From contig JAAEAF010004393.1 of the NCBI GenBank assembly GCA_011037195.1, forward strand, positions 22,086 to 86,085: 64,000 bases of DNA, in the 5' to 3' direction. The DNA is from Triatoma infestans (Eukaryota > Arthropoda > Insecta > Hemiptera > Reduviidae). A program made the translations under genes and the position numbers. Under the pieces are notes generated by a model, which saw only the letters and a program-made list of their open reading frames with translations, ran no database searches and was not told where the DNA came from. Below, piece by piece: positions 43,564 through 54,390 of the stretch (position 1 is its first letter; each line of letters begins with the position of its first letter).

Positions 43564-45039
43564 ATGGATATTTACCGCCTGCTTAAAGACGAAGTACAGT
43601 ACGAGTTGAAAATTAGAGGCCTAGATATAACAGGAAACTGCGCCGAATTGAGAAAGAGACTCCATGCAGCCGTAGCGAGAGATGTTGCACCGATTTCGGA
43701 TATTGCTTCGACCTTGGACTGTCAAAACGAGTTGGAAATTTGTACAAAAAAATATGATTTTCTTTCTCAAGCCGTAGACGATTTAGATGAGGGTAGCGAG
43801 TTGAATGAATATAAGCGACTCGATAGCCGGCTGTGGCATCTTTACCACAGGCTTACGCGTCTTTCAAGTGAAGGCATTTTACAAAAACGAATTGAATCCT
43901 TGATTAATCTGGTGCATAGTCTTTGGTCAGAACTGAGAGAAATGACTCCTGGAATGTCAACAGGGATGGGTGTGATGTCCTTGCAAGAAGAGTTAACAAA
44001 AGAAAACAGCGGAAAAGGGGCGCAAAAGACAGTTGTTGTCGAAGAACGTATAGAACCTGGAGATGAGGAAGTTACCCTACCATTAAATAAAGAAGCTGCA
44101 GCGAATATTCATGAAGCCTCACGACCGGCACCTTCAACAAGTTTCGCCTTCCAAAATACCACCCATGGAGGCAACCACCAGTTTTCATATCCACCCAGAG
44201 ACTTGAAGTTATTCAAATGGAATATAACTTTCTCCGGTGATGGAACTGGGCTCACTTTAGCAAATTTTCTTGAAGAAGTGGAAGAACGCATGCTTGCCAG
44301 AGGCCTGAATAAAGAAGATTTATTCCGCGGTTCATCAGACTTATTGTCGGGCACAGCAAAGATATGGTATAGGGCCAACAGAAGTAAACTTTCCTCTTGG
44401 GATGAGTAGGTTAAAAGCTTACGAAAGAACTTCCAAGATCCCGACTACGATGATCGACTTCTACAAGAAATTCGCAGAAGGACACAAGGTTCAGATGAAG
44501 CACCGCATATCTACATAGCCAAAATGAACTGTTTATTCAATAGGCTCAGCGAACCTCTCTCAGAAGTCCAGAAATTGAGAATCATTGAGAAAAATATTAA
44601 GAGAGAACATCTACCATTTGTTGCGCAAGCTTCCTACGACACCATTGAAGAACTGGAACGTATACTTTGCCGATTAGAAATCTGGACGCAACGTGCTGAC
44701 AGGTATCGAGAACCCCCTACTCGAGGTCTTCTTGAACCAGAACTAGGACATCGTGTCAAGAAACCCCAACCACTCCTATCAGCCGTAGGTGATTCAATGA
44801 AGACTGCAAGGAAGCCTGAACCGCGACAGGGCTTAATTTGTTGGAATTGTGGTAATTTTGGGCACCCGTTCCGCAATTGTGGATATCCAAAAACGTCGTT
44901 TTGTGTAAGATGTGGCCTGCAGAATACGACGGCAGCGAAATGTTCTAGATGTGCTAAACCCCGAAATTCGGGAAACGATTCACCGAGGCCGGCTCCAACC
45001 ACCAAGCCGTCACCTCGACATTCACCCGATCACGTTTGA
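43564..45039 (+). pseudogene. Gag with SAP-like domain and CCHC knuckle, one TAG stop
   Basis: Gag packages element RNA. I start it at the ATG at 43564 (AAGATGG context). The frame is open further upstream to 43405, but that extension is AT-rich and hydrophobic. Residues 1-40 (RLLKDEVQYELKIRGLD..LRKRLH) form a SAP-like DNA/RNA-binding fold, known in some arthropod gypsy gags. A capsid-like region follows at about 220-400. A CX2CX4HX4C zinc knuckle (CWNCGNFGHPFRNC, residues 423-436) precedes a second cysteine cluster (CVRCG..CSRC). TAG at 44407-44409 (codon 282) interrupts the capsid region and the same frame continues to TGA at 45037. Unless suppressed, it truncates Gag and blocks Pol expression. 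Confidence 0.85.
44970..45017 (+). promoter_or_regulatory. Probable -1 ribosomal frameshift signal
   Basis: GGGAAAC at 44970-44976 lies in the gag frame as G-GGA-AAC, the X-XXY-YYZ layout. After a 7-nt spacer (44977-44983) comes a stem: CGAGG (44984-44988) with CCTCG (45013-45017) and CGGCT (44990-44994) with AGCCG (45005-45009), with a 10-nt loop. The -1 frame is open from here into pol and gag stops 60 nt downstream. GGGAAAC is an established slippery heptamer of primate type D retrovirus gag-pro. Confidence 0.75.
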
Positions 45040-48000
45040 TACGTACAGATGAAGAATGGCGCAAATGGGTGCAGGTGGTCTATAATACTATGTGTTGTGG
45101 ATTGACCCATAATTTCACAAAACCAGAAAATCCGGATGATCGACGTCCTTACCTGAATGTAAAACTATTTGGAATTCCGGCAACTGGACTTTTAGACTCA
45201 GGATCGACAAAAACTATTATGAATGGGACTTTATGGGGAAAGATAGCAGCTTTGGGAAATAAATTGAAATCACAAAGTGAGCAGAGAGTCACGCTGGCTG
45301 ATGGCAAAACCTGCACAGTACTGGGAACTGCGTTAGTACCCGTAGAACTGAATGGATGCACCAAACTCTTCTCAATATTGATTGTTACGGCACTGAATGT
45401 TGAGCTAATCCTCGGAATTGACTTTTGGCAGGAGATGTCTCTTGTCGTAGACCTTTCACAAGCTACATATGAATGTTCAGAGAACAATCTCGCCACTATA
45501 TCTTCAGAATCTGGTGTCATAGCTCATTCGAGGCTGACTGAGAAGCAAAAGGAAGATCTAAATCGCCTTATCCTTACATTTAGTGATAATGCACCAAATA
45601 AGTTGGGGTGCATTAGCAAAGTTGCGCACGTGATTGACACGGGTGATCATCCGCCAATAAAACAACGATATTACCCGGTATCCCCGGTCATTCAAAAGGC
45701 CATGGATCAGGAATTGGAAACAATGCTAAAGGATGGAGTGATCGAGCCCTCTACAAGCGCATGGTCGTCACCTGTTGTAATGGTTAAGAAGAAAGACGGC
45801 ACTTACCGTTTCTGCGTGGACTTCCGTGAAATCAATAAGATCACCAAACGGGACGCCTACCCTCTTCCTTATGTCTCCGCCATACTTGATAGATTGCGCA
45901 ACGGCCGATATCTGTCTTCCTTAGATATTAAAAGCGCATATTGGCAAGTGCCACTTGAACATAATAGTAGGGAGCGGACAGCATTTACAGTGCCAAATAG
46001 AGGTCTCTTTCAGTTCCGTCGTATGCCCTTTGGACTGCATAACGCTAGCGCAACTTGGCAGCGTTTAATTGATGATGTACTCGGCCCTACATTAGAACCT
46101 TTTGTTTTCAGTTACTTGGACGACATAATAGTAGTCACACCCAGCTGCAGTCAACATCTTGAAGTTTTAGAGAAGGTATTAACCCGATTGCAAGCAGCAG
46201 GCCTAACCCTCTCATGGGACAAGTGTTGTTTTCGCCGACAAGAACTGCGATACTTGGGCTATGTCGTTAATGAAAATGGATTGGGCGTAGACCCGGAGAA
46301 AATAGAGGCAATTGTAAATTTTCCACGGCCAACGACCGTAAGACAGGTCAGAAGATTTATCGGACTTGCTAGCTGGTATCGACGATTCGTACCACATTTT
46401 TCGAGCACTATAGCACCCCTGACCGAACTCCTTAAGAAGAATAAAAAGTTTGTTTGGGAAGCACCGCAGGAGGGAGCGTTACAAGAATTGCAGAACCGAT
46501 TAATCTCGGCACCTATATTGACTTGCCCCGATTTCGAACGCCCGTTTATTCTGCAAACGGATGCATCGTCAACAGGGCTTGGTGCAATCCTGAGCCAGAC
46601 ATTTGAGGATGGCGAGAAGGCAATAGCGTACGCCAGCCGTACTCTGACGAAGGCGGAGAAAAAGTTCTCAGCAACAGAATTGGAATGCCTAAGCGTGCTG
46701 TGGGCGATTAAAAAGTTTAGGCCATATTTAGAGGGTATGAAGTTTACTGTAATCACCGATCATAGTGCCTTAAAGTGGCTGATGAAGTTAAAAAACCGTA
46801 ATGGCAGACTGGGAAGGTGGGCACTGAAATTGCAAGAGCACGAGTTTGACATCGTTCACCGCGCAGGCAAATTAAACTCCGCGGCAGACGCATTATCTAG
46901 AATGAATGAAGGCTTACTTAGTGCCATCACAGACGGTGTAAATCCCGATGCATGGTACGAGAAAATGAAGGTCAAAATAGAAGCTAGCCCAGAACAATAC
47001 CCCTTATGGGATTTAAATGAGGGAACCCTTAAAAGATATGTTAGGAACGCTAAGGATATCCTTGGATCAGAAGACCCTTGGAAGTTGGTCATCCCTAAAC
47101 ATCAACGGCCACAAGTGCTTAAAGAATGCCACGATGATCCTACGGCAGGACATCTAGGTATTTTCAAAACAAACGAGAAACTCAAAAAGAAATATTACTG
47201 GCCTGGCATGACAACTGACACTGCGCGTTACGTTAACCGTTGTTCAACCTGTAGGGCAAATAAGCCAGAACAGCTTCCACCTGCTGGATTATATGGGGAG
47301 CAACGTAAAGTTTCGCAGCCGTGGGAAGTTGTGACAATGGACATAATGGGACCCCTACCCAGAAGTTCCCAGCAGCACCGATATATCTTGGTTGTATGTG
47401 ACTATTTCACTAAATACGTAATACTACACCCTCTGAGGCAAGCAAACGCGAAACCAATAACTAAGTTCGTGGAAGACCAAGTCTTTCTAGTCTTTGGAAC
47501 TCCAAAAGCAATTATAACAGACAATGGTTCGCAATTCCTGAGCGTTGAATTTAGATCTTTGCTGGAAAAATACGGTGTAAAAGCTGTACGGACACCATAC
47601 TACCACCCGCAGAGTAACCCTACGGAAAGGGTCAATCGTGTTGTGAAAACAGCTATTAGATCATATCTCAATAGTGAGCACAAGCGTTGGGACCAGCAGC
47701 TGCAGAAAATAGCTTTTGCGCTAAGAACAGCTACAAACGAGGCCACGGGATACACACCGGTTTATCTTAATTTTTGGAGGGAACTCCATTTATTTAATCC
47801 CGAAGTCCAATCCAGCACAGCGAGCCTAGATCTACCGCAGATTGCTTCAAGGAACCATCTCGCCCAACGACTAAGTAATATAAAAGAAGTATGGGATAAA
47901 GTTGTGGAAAATCTCGCAGATGCTTACGAGAAGGCTAAGAAAGTTTATAACATGAGAAGGAGAGAGGTGACCTATTCACCAAGACAAGTGGTATGGAAAA

Positions 48001-48179
48001 GAGAATTTGTCTTGTCTGATGCCTCGAAGAATTTTTCCAGTAAACTGGCGCCCAAATTTAGAAAATGCGTAGTTGTCAGAAAAATATCTAACACTGCTTA
48101 TGAGCTGGAAGACGAAAATGGCCACAAGGTGGGAATTTGGCACCCTAAGGATATGAAACCACATCCAGACTCTCGATAA
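45036..48179 (+). CDS. pol: Gypsy Pol: protease, RT, RNase H, integrase
   Basis: There is no ATG at the frame start; translation should enter by -1 frameshift from gag. Numbered from 45036, the domains are: aspartic protease with LLDSGST (about 52-58); reverse transcriptase (about 215-410) with YLDD at 360-363; RNase H (about 503-622) with catalytic candidates D509, E548 or E550, D575 and D618; integrase zinc domain with H699, H706, C736 and C739; integrase core D769, D829 and E864; then a GPY/F-like C-terminal stretch (KLAPKFRKCVVVRKI). The D829-E864 spacing is 34 residues, one short of the usual 35. No stop or frameshift interrupts 1047 codons. Pol replicates the element via tRNA priming and inserts the cDNA. 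The order RT-RNaseH-IN places it in Ty3/gypsy. Confidence 0.93.
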   Translation: MIRTDEEWRKWVQVVYNTMCCGLTHNFTKPENPDDRRPYLNVKLFGIPATGLLDSGSTKTIMNGTLWGKIAALGNKLKSQSEQRVTLADGKTCTVLGTALVPVELNGCTKLFSILIVTALNVELILGIDFWQEMSLVVDLSQATYECSENNLATISSESGVIAHSRLTEKQKEDLNRLILTFSDNAPNKLGCISKVAHVIDTGDHPPIKQRYYPVSPVIQKAMDQELETMLKDGVIEPSTSAWSSPVVMVKKKDGTYRFCVDFREINKITKRDAYPLPYVSAILDRLRNGRYLSSLDIKSAYWQVPLEHNSRERTAFTVPNRGLFQFRRMPFGLHNASATWQRLIDDVLGPTLEPFVFSYLDDIIVVTPSCSQHLEVLEKVLTRLQAAGLTLSWDKCCFRRQELRYLGYVVNENGLGVDPEKIEAIVNFPRPTTVRQVRRFIGLASWYRRFVPHFSSTIAPLTELLKKNKKFVWEAPQEGALQELQNRLISAPILTCPDFERPFILQTDASSTGLGAILSQTFEDGEKAIAYASRTLTKAEKKFSATELECLSVLWAIKKFRPYLEGMKFTVITDHSALKWLMKLKNRNGRLGRWALKLQEHEFDIVHRAGKLNSAADALSRMNEGLLSAITDGVNPDAWYEKMKVKIEASPEQYPLWDLNEGTLKRYVRNAKDILGSEDPWKLVIPKHQRPQVLKECHDDPTAGHLGIFKTNEKLKKKYYWPGMTTDTARYVNRCSTCRANKPEQLPPAGLYGEQRKVSQPWEVVTMDIMGPLPRSSQQHRYILVVCDYFTKYVILHPLRQANAKPITKFVEDQVFLVFGTPKAIITDNGSQFLSVEFRSLLEKYGVKAVRTPYYHPQSNPTERVNRVVKTAIRSYLNSEHKRWDQQLQKIAFALRTATNEATGYTPVYLNFWRELHLFNPEVQSSTASLDLPQIASRNHLAQRLSNIKEVWDKVVENLADAYEKAKKVYNMRRREVTYSPRQVVWKREFVLSDASKNFSSKLAPKFRKCVVVRKISNTAYELEDENGHKVGIWHPKDMKPHPDSR

Positions 48180-48260
48180 ACTGATCCATCGTCGTAACCG
48201 AACCCTTACATCCACCGAAGATTGGTTACCAATAACAGCTAAAGCCTTTTTTTTTTTCTC

Positions 48261-48275
48261 AAGAAAGGGAGAGAA
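48261..48275 (+). other. Polypurine tract
   Basis: AAGAAAGGGAGAGAA lies directly before the 3' LTR. It is the expected plus-strand primer. Confidence 0.85.
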
Positions 48276-49486
48276 TGTTACGTTGTAACTAATTGTAGTA
48301 ACCGGCCTACACCTGATTATTCTATAGGCTTAAGATATGTAAGTTTAGAATAGTTAGAATAGAGATAGGAATAAGGTAGGTTAATTTTAGAGAAGTAAAT
48401 TGTAGGCATAAGGTAGTTTTAAGAATTAGATTAGGTTTAGTAATAAGTTAGAATAAAAGAAAAATTAGATTTAAGACACTATAATAGGGCATTAGGTTTA
48501 AGGAAATGAATAATCAGAGGCGGAAAGAAGAGAGAAGAGGACAAAGAAGGGAAAAGAGGAGAGGCGGCCAAGAGGGGAGAGAGGCGAAGGTTACGGAGGT
48601 TAGCAGTAAGGAGGTTACTGTGTGATAACAGTGAAGGGTATACCCTAAGTCAAAGAGAAGGAAAAAAAAGAAGAAATAAGGGCTGCGCTACGGCGGATTG
48701 ACCTCCTGTTTCTGCAATAGTGGAATCAATCCCGAATGAAACAAAGTTCGGGAAGAAAGGAAGCAAGGAGCAAGCATTATTTCTTTTAGAAAGGGTAAGA
48801 CTTTATGTTCGTGGTGTGTGGAATTGATTGGGGAAGTGTATAAATTAACCAGGCCTGGTAGGGAAATGGATCTATGAAAATAGTGGAAACACCAGGTTAT
48901 GTAAAAAAAAAAACAGGGTTTATGTGCACATAATTGTAAAAATTGTATCCTAGGTTAGGTTAGATAATTGGATTTTATTCTTTATTTTCTTTCTTTTCTT
49001 TTTCCAGGTATTTTTTTTTTTTACTTAAATGTTTTTAGGTTTATTATAAAGGAGATGTCTTGGTTTGATTTCATCAATTATAAAGTGTAATTTCTGAATT
49101 TGTTTTCATTCTTTCCCTCACATTTGGCCCTGAGCAGTAAAAGTATTTGTACTAATTGCAATTAACATCATAGGTGTAAAGCCGGTAGCCGAGGAGTTAA
49201 GGCGCTGGCTTCACATATCGAGGTTCGCAGGTTCAAATCCCGGAAGATTGCTTTATATTTTTTTTATTTATAGAATATTTTTTTTTTTTCCTTTTTTTTT
49301 CTCTCTCTCTTACTTTTCCCTTTTTCTTAACTTTCCTCCCTTTTTTTTTATTATTATTTTCTAACCCTCACTCCTCCCGTTATTTTTTTTATTATTATTG
49401 TTTGTGCTTATTTTCTTTAAACTTACCCCCCCGTCTCCACTGGACTAGCCACCAGCGTTATTGTGTCACTCGGAAGAGAGGTAACA
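48276..49486 (+). repeat. 3' LTR
   Basis: 1211 bp, TGTTAC..GTAACA. It matches the 5' LTR with roughly twenty substitutions plus small length changes in A and T runs. Confidence 0.95.
49177..49258 (+). other. tRNA-like segment inside the 3' LTR
   Basis: Same as 42651-42729 except for one visible change (GGAAGATTGC against GGAAGGTTGC). A and B boxes are unchanged. Confidence 0.5.
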
Positions 49487-49800
49487 TTGTTTTATCGCCA
49501 ACAGAAATTCATCCAAAGTTTGCGAAAGTGTATAAGAAGTCTGCACCTTCTTTTCAACAGTAAAAGAAATGGACAGCTGAGTTTAAACATGGTCGCACCT
49601 CGATTGAAGATGATTCACGTGAAGTTTATTCCCAAATCTTAAGAAATTTGTGGCTGGAAAACGTTTTGGGTCAAATGAAGAGGTGATAGCAGAATCGCAC
49701 TTTAGGGACGGAATCTAGTTATTGGAGAAATGTTGGGTAGAAAAACGTTATACAAAGTGTATTGAACAAAAGGGAGACTGCATTGAGAAATAAATGCATT
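49487..49800 (+). pseudogene. Mariner transposase continuation, catalytic middle deleted
   Basis: In sequence: EIHPKFAKVYKKSAPSF, a TAA, KKWTAEFKHGRTSIEDD (helix-turn-helix linker), then directly the C-terminal FVAGKRFGSNEEV..SHFRDGI and ending GDCIEK before TAA at about 49790. The junction near 49627 removes all three catalytic Asp. It is a non-autonomous copy that could be mobilised only in trans. Confidence 0.8.
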
Positions 49801-49861
49801 TTTAAAATAAAAAAAACTTATTTTCACTACTAAGCCGAGAACTTTTCACCTTGCCCATGTA

Positions 49862-50290
49862 GGTGCTAGAACCCATACATAGCACATCTTTACAGGGAGC
49901 TTGAAGTTGCTGCTCCCCCAAAACTTAATTTTTCTGGAAAAAATGCTTCATCAAATAATAGTGGTTAGGCATTGGTGGGGTGGGTAGATATTATATTCGA
50001 AGTTTAAATATAATCAATCGTTGATGCAGTTTTTTAAGAAAACTATGAAAATCTGAAAAAAAACTTTTCAGATATTCACCACAAACTTCTGGTGGTACTT
50101 CATGGATGATTGCATATCAATTTTGTTTCCTGCGATTTTTTATTGTTTTGACGCGCGCACACACACACACACACAAAATGTACAGTTTTTTCGCAATTAG
50201 AAGACCTCAAAATTTTTGTATGAAAACACAATTTCGAAAATTTGGCTCGAACGTAATACTATCCCTTAACTAAAAAGGTAAAAAAAAAAA
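49862..50290 (+). repeat. Degenerate family C 3' portion
   Basis: ACTTCTGGTGGTACTTCATG stands for the usual CGGTGGTA block. A CA tract lies at 50157-50176. It closes with GAACGTAATACTATCCCTTA. Confidence 0.5.
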
Positions 50291-51285
50291 AAAAACGGCC
50301 ATGCCAGAAAATCCTAATATCAAGTAATATTTATTGACAACAATATCACAGAACATGTGATGGGTGAATATGGCCCGCGATATAACAGGCAATGAGAGAA
50401 CCAGATTGAACGAGAAATGAGCAGCTTCCAGATAGATGATATGTTGGGAAAAAAACAGGAGGAACGATTTCAATACGTAGCTAATTGCCCCAAAAACTTC
50501 CGATAGCTCATTTGTGAAAGAGGTGTTTTTGTGTGTTTGTATATAATGACGTCAGTCAGCTGTATATGTTTACAGGTTTCCAGCACTTGTAATGTACACA
50601 TGTTTTAACAACACTAATTCCTCCCCACCCACTCTAACCATATCACCCCACCGATCCCCAACCCCCTTAATGGTACGAAATATGCGTTATGTTGCATCAC
50701 TGGGTCATCAAAAATGTAAATATCTAGTTAACAATTTTAGGGTTTTTGTGATATACGTAATTTTTTTTTTGTATGTGTCTGTGAATGTATTCGTGTGTAT
50801 TTATGTAATTTTTTTTTTTTGCTGTTGTTAACATTGTAACAATGGAGATTAATTTCGTATATAAAACCATCTGGCCAACATCAATATAAAAGTGAAAAAT
50901 TTACCTCTTCCCCTTCCAAAAAATACTGTTTGATTTAATAGTTAATTTTTTCGGAAAAATCCCCCCCCCCGCAATTTTAACATAAGAGATTTTGAATATA
51001 AGAAGTTCAAATTCAAAAGCAGTATAAAGTTTCGTCTAGATTTGAATGTTGAAGTATGATTTTCTGATAGACAATAGAAAGTGTTATGAGGAGATCTCTG
51101 TTGCACGTAACGGTTGATGCCTTTAGTTTTTGATAGGTTTGTTGCTCAGAAATTGAAAACCCTCAGTTATTATTGAATACACAGTCAATTGTTATAACGA
51201 TTTTTACTTCTGATAAGAGGAAGTAAGTATTGTGATGGGTTAAATTTCAAATCATTAATAAATGTTTGAAATCCCTAGAGTATGA
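50291..51285. other. Unassigned AT-rich sequence
   Basis: Poly-T and poly-C runs. A minus-oriented family C scrap lies at 51195-51250. No gene is seen. Confidence 0.35.
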
Positions 51286-51800
51286 AAAAAAAATCTGGTG
51301 TGAAACACTCACACAACTTTCTCTTATTGCGAATTGGTAAATTTTCTTCATTTTTTTTGGAAGAGGGGGGGCCAATGCACTGCGATTTTTAATCCGGTCT
51401 ATTGTGCTAAAATTTTCTTCATACTTGCAATTCTTATTAGTGTTTAAAACAGTCGGCGGCATTTTTATGGAGAAAATCACAAAAAAAAAGTGAAAAATTT
51501 ATTCAGTAAAGTTTGCACTTCCGGTTGTTGGATATTGCTGCTGAAATCTTCGTGTCTGATGCGGTGGAAGTACCTAAACGGAATACCAAGTTTGAGCTTT
51601 CTGCAACTTTTGTTTTTTTTTTTGAGATATTGTTTTCACACGTATCCACACACACACCGCACACAACACACACACAGACCGTTTTCTAAAAACCACTTTT
51701 TTAGACTCAGGGGACCGCAAAACTTTTATTTCCGGTGAAAACTCAAATTCGAAAATCTGACTCGATTGCAATACTATTATTAGTAAGAGAAAGTAAAAAA
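51286..51800 (+). repeat. Family C repeat, internally shortened
   Basis: AATCTGGTGTGAAACACTCA to AGTAAGAGAAAGTAAAAA with a single unit (GCACTTCCGGTTGTTGGATA), a CA tract at about 51642-51680 and TTATTTCCGGTGAAAACTCA. Confidence 0.65.
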
Positions 51801-52440
51801 TTGTATTAACAAATGGTCTATCTGTGTGCGGCTGAACAAAAAACGACAATTGGCCGAAATATCAAACTTGATATTAGAAAAAATATCGTTCCATGTAAAT
51901 AGAGTGAATTTGCCGCATAAAAAGAAACTCCCATAGAAATAGTGCCGAGTAAATAATGGAGGGATGAGTGTAATTTTCAAATCAAACCTGTTTAGTTAAC
52001 ATGCTAGTAAATTCACTCACCGATTCTGCTTTATTTGGACTGGAAGTTCCAAAGGAGGGTATTATAGTGGCCATATAAATGTGCGTTTTTTTTAAAACTA
52101 ATTATAATTCTAATTATTAATATAAATGACTGGTTATTTTTGCATGCATAATATCATGCAAAACGTCCTTACTGTTATAGCTAGATTGCATTTTAAATAT
52201 TAATCTAAGCTTGTATGTATTTTTAATATCTCTTTAAGCTATATGAGAAAATATAAGGATCATGTAGAATTTTCATAATTGAGTTCTTCAACGGCAATAC
52301 ATGTTTTCGAGTTTCTATCTGTGAGAAATTATCTTGTGCGAAATACTCACTCGACTTAATATTATGGCAATTATTAGAATTCTAATTTAGAAATTTTGTT
52401 CAATTTTCTTTTTACAGTTCACCTTCAAAAATCATTCATT
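51801..52440. other. Unassigned AT-rich sequence
   Basis: No gene is recognised. A degenerate family C 5' end (TTGTGCGAAATACTCACTCG) is at about 52333. Confidence 0.35.
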
Positions 52441-52449
52441 ATTATTCAG

Positions 52450-52760
52450 AAGAGTGGAGGGAGATAACCAAGCCCTACGCTACCCAAAGATACTCAGGGG
52501 TCCATAGCTATCCTAAAGAACAATAACAATAACCGGATCAAACCCACCTAAGATTCACCGCAGTCCGAACAAAATCGGACAGTAACTTAAAGGGAAATAG
52601 CCTAAGCTTTTACAAAGACATCCTGTTCTGACTAAAGATTTTGAACCTAATTTCCTCACAGCCTAAGCAATCTGTCATGAGATGTGTCACTTCCTCATTT
52701 TTCATTCAAACTCTTGTTAAATCATAGAATGTCCCATATAAGCTACCGCACACACAGTAT
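52450..52760 (-). mobile_element. Jockey/R1-like LINE 3' end
   Basis: Reverse complement contains ATGACAGATTGC (end of the terminal finger), AGCTTAGGCTATTTCCC, TCGGACTGCGGTGAATCTTA, then AGCGTAGGGCTTGG and an AATAATAATG tail. It mirrors the plus-strand copy immediately to the right. Confidence 0.65.
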
Positions 52761-52764
52761 CTCC

Positions 52765-53285
52765 TCAGAATTGGCGTGTCTTTTGGCACATGTCTGTCAG
52801 GCTTTCAGTCGTGGATAGCTTTACAGAATTCATCCTTATGGATGAGCACAGTTGGTGTCGGCAATCCAAAATGCTCATCGGGGATCCGGACAGAGCTATT
52901 AGTGAGACGTTGCTGTGTCTTTCACGGAGCTCTCTCAGGCATCTGGTTGGATCCCTTACTGGACATTGTGGTTTAAGGAGAGATCTCTACATAATAGGGC
53001 TCATGCCGGATCCATTTTGTAGAGTCTGTGAGACAGTGTAGGAAACATCCATCCATCTTATGACAGATTGCCAGGGTTGAGAGGAAATTAGGATCAGGAT
53101 CTTTGGTCGGAACGGGATGCCTGTGGAAGAGCTTAGGCTATTTCCCCTTAATGTTCGGACTGCTGTGAATCTTAGATAGATTCGACCCGTGTCAGGGCAG
53201 CTATATGAGCCCAGAGAGGCTTTGGACGGCGTAGGGTCCGGTCCCTTCCCAAACACAAATAATAATAATAATAATAATTTCCACA
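52765..53285 (+). mobile_element. Jockey/R1-like LINE 3' end with finger and 3' UTR
   Basis: In frame from about 52845: SETLLCLSRSSLRHLVGSLT, GHCGLRRDLYIIGLMPDPFC, CRVCE, a stop, then ETSIHLMTDC, i.e. the post-RNase H helix and terminal CCHC finger of Jockey/R1-like ORF2. The 3' UTR follows (AGGCTTTGGACGGCGTAGGG) and an AAT microsatellite tail at 53262-53279. It is 5'-truncated, with TAG at 53039-53041. Confidence 0.7.
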
Positions 53286-53432
53286 GAATGAGGTAAAGAG
53301 GAACACTAGCAGTGAATACTAGGAATTGCCTCGTAATGACATCCTGGATCTTGTGGAAGATCATTTTGTAAACGGATGAAATACCATTTCACCCTCTTCA
53401 TGAATATGCACTGTTTTGCATTTTGGATATTT

Positions 53433-54385
53433 CTACTTGTTTATCACTGGATGAAACTTATTGAATTGAGTACAATTTACGCATAAATATTCTGTTTCTC
53501 GGGCCGTACACTCTTTAAGTGAAAGTTCCGCGGAGCAAAGTGGACATGTGAGTGTTCCAAAGTGGAGTGAAGTGTGGTGACCAAATTTGTTGCAGTTATA
53601 GCAACGACTAATTGTCAAATGATCCACTACAGAACAAACGTTCCAGCCCACTGTAATTCTTCTTTCAATAAACAACTTACGTAAGTTTGCATTTACCTCA
53701 ATAATAAGAAACCTGTTACCTCTTTTATTCTTAAACAAATTTTTAATTTGAATCGTATCACTATCATTATTATTTCTTCATTTTATGTTTTTTATTACAT
53801 CTATGCATTTTCCATTGTGATTGCTTCCGGTATATTACTTAATTTTAGTCTTGGTAGCATTTTGTTTATTTTAGTAGCGTGCAGTTCCTTTTTACAGACT
53901 TTATTTACTGCTTCACACAAAGTTTCAACTTCATTTTTAGTTGTACATTCTACTATAACGCCGCCATTAGAAATTCCCTTCATATTTTGAATACCTCATT
54001 TTAGTTTACAGGGATCAACCTTTTCTTTTAAAATTTTTTTTGTTTCATTGCTAGTTTGTTCTTTATTTGGCTGTATAACCGCCTTAAATGAGACTTTCTT
54101 ACACTTATCCACTGACCTGTTTACTGATGGTGTTAATACTTTGTCCGCATAGGTACTTTCTACGCCGAAGTGTTATTCATTGCCAATAGTTTTCTATTTA
54201 ATTCACTTATTTGAGTTTACAACTATTATGCACTCCAATTAAAGTTTGATTAGCTGACAAAATATCTTTTTTTAATTCGTTTTTTAAATTACCACTCACA
54301 ACTGAAACATTTTTTAGTATATTTATAGCACAATTAAAGCTTTGTTCGTTATCGTCCGACTTGACGATACCGTCTTGACAATCTG
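53433..54385 (-). pseudogene. LINE ORF1 (gag-like) remnant
   Basis: On the minus strand, through at least three stops or shifts, the order is: N-terminal unstructured part, an RRM-like segment (GISNGGVIVECTTKNEVETL, PRLKLSNIPEA), a second fold (NRFLIIEVNANLRKLF, ITVGWNVCSVVDH), then zinc knuckles CYNCNKFGH, TCPLCS and LCVNC. This is the Jockey/R1-type ORF1 layout, an RNA-binding chaperone. The first knuckle has His where the last Cys belongs, so it is damaged. It begins beside a TG microsatellite of family C (54391-54412). Confidence 0.7.
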
Positions 54386-54390
54386 TTCCA

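Larger units (their letters stand above)
41753..49486 (+). mobile_element. Ty3/gypsy LTR retrotransposon, almost complete
   Basis: 7.7 kb with TTGT on both sides (41749-41752 and 49487-49490), or ATTGT if the last LTR base is counted. It has two LTRs, PBS, SAP-domain gag, -1 frameshift signal, protease-RT-RNase H-integrase pol, purine tract. The LTRs differ at about twenty positions by eye over 1.2 kb, so insertion is recent relative to neighbouring repeats. Pol is open for 1047 codons; one TAG in gag is the only clear disabling lesion. There is no envelope gene. Confidence 0.95.
41523..49859 (+). mobile_element. Internally deleted mariner hosting the gypsy element
   Basis: The left TIR CTCGGGCAAGGTGAAAAGTT and the right end, read in reverse as CATGGGCAAGGTGAAAAGTT, both continue CTYGGC. 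TA lies outside each (41521-41522 and 49860-49861). Without the gypsy insert the mariner is about 600 bp. Left of the insert is the transposase start; right of it are the helix-turn-helix remainder and, after loss of the whole catalytic middle, the C-terminus. Confidence 0.85.

Noticed and set aside
46259..46756. 165-codon minus-strand frame inside pol
   Set aside because: It is a shadow of the well-supported RT/RNase H frame on the plus strand. The same applies to other minus frames between 44.1 and 48.2 kb.
41753..49486. Possibility that the gypsy element is an infectious endogenous retrovirus
   Set aside because: There is no envelope frame between pol and the 3' LTR: only about 96 nt separate the pol stop from the LTR.
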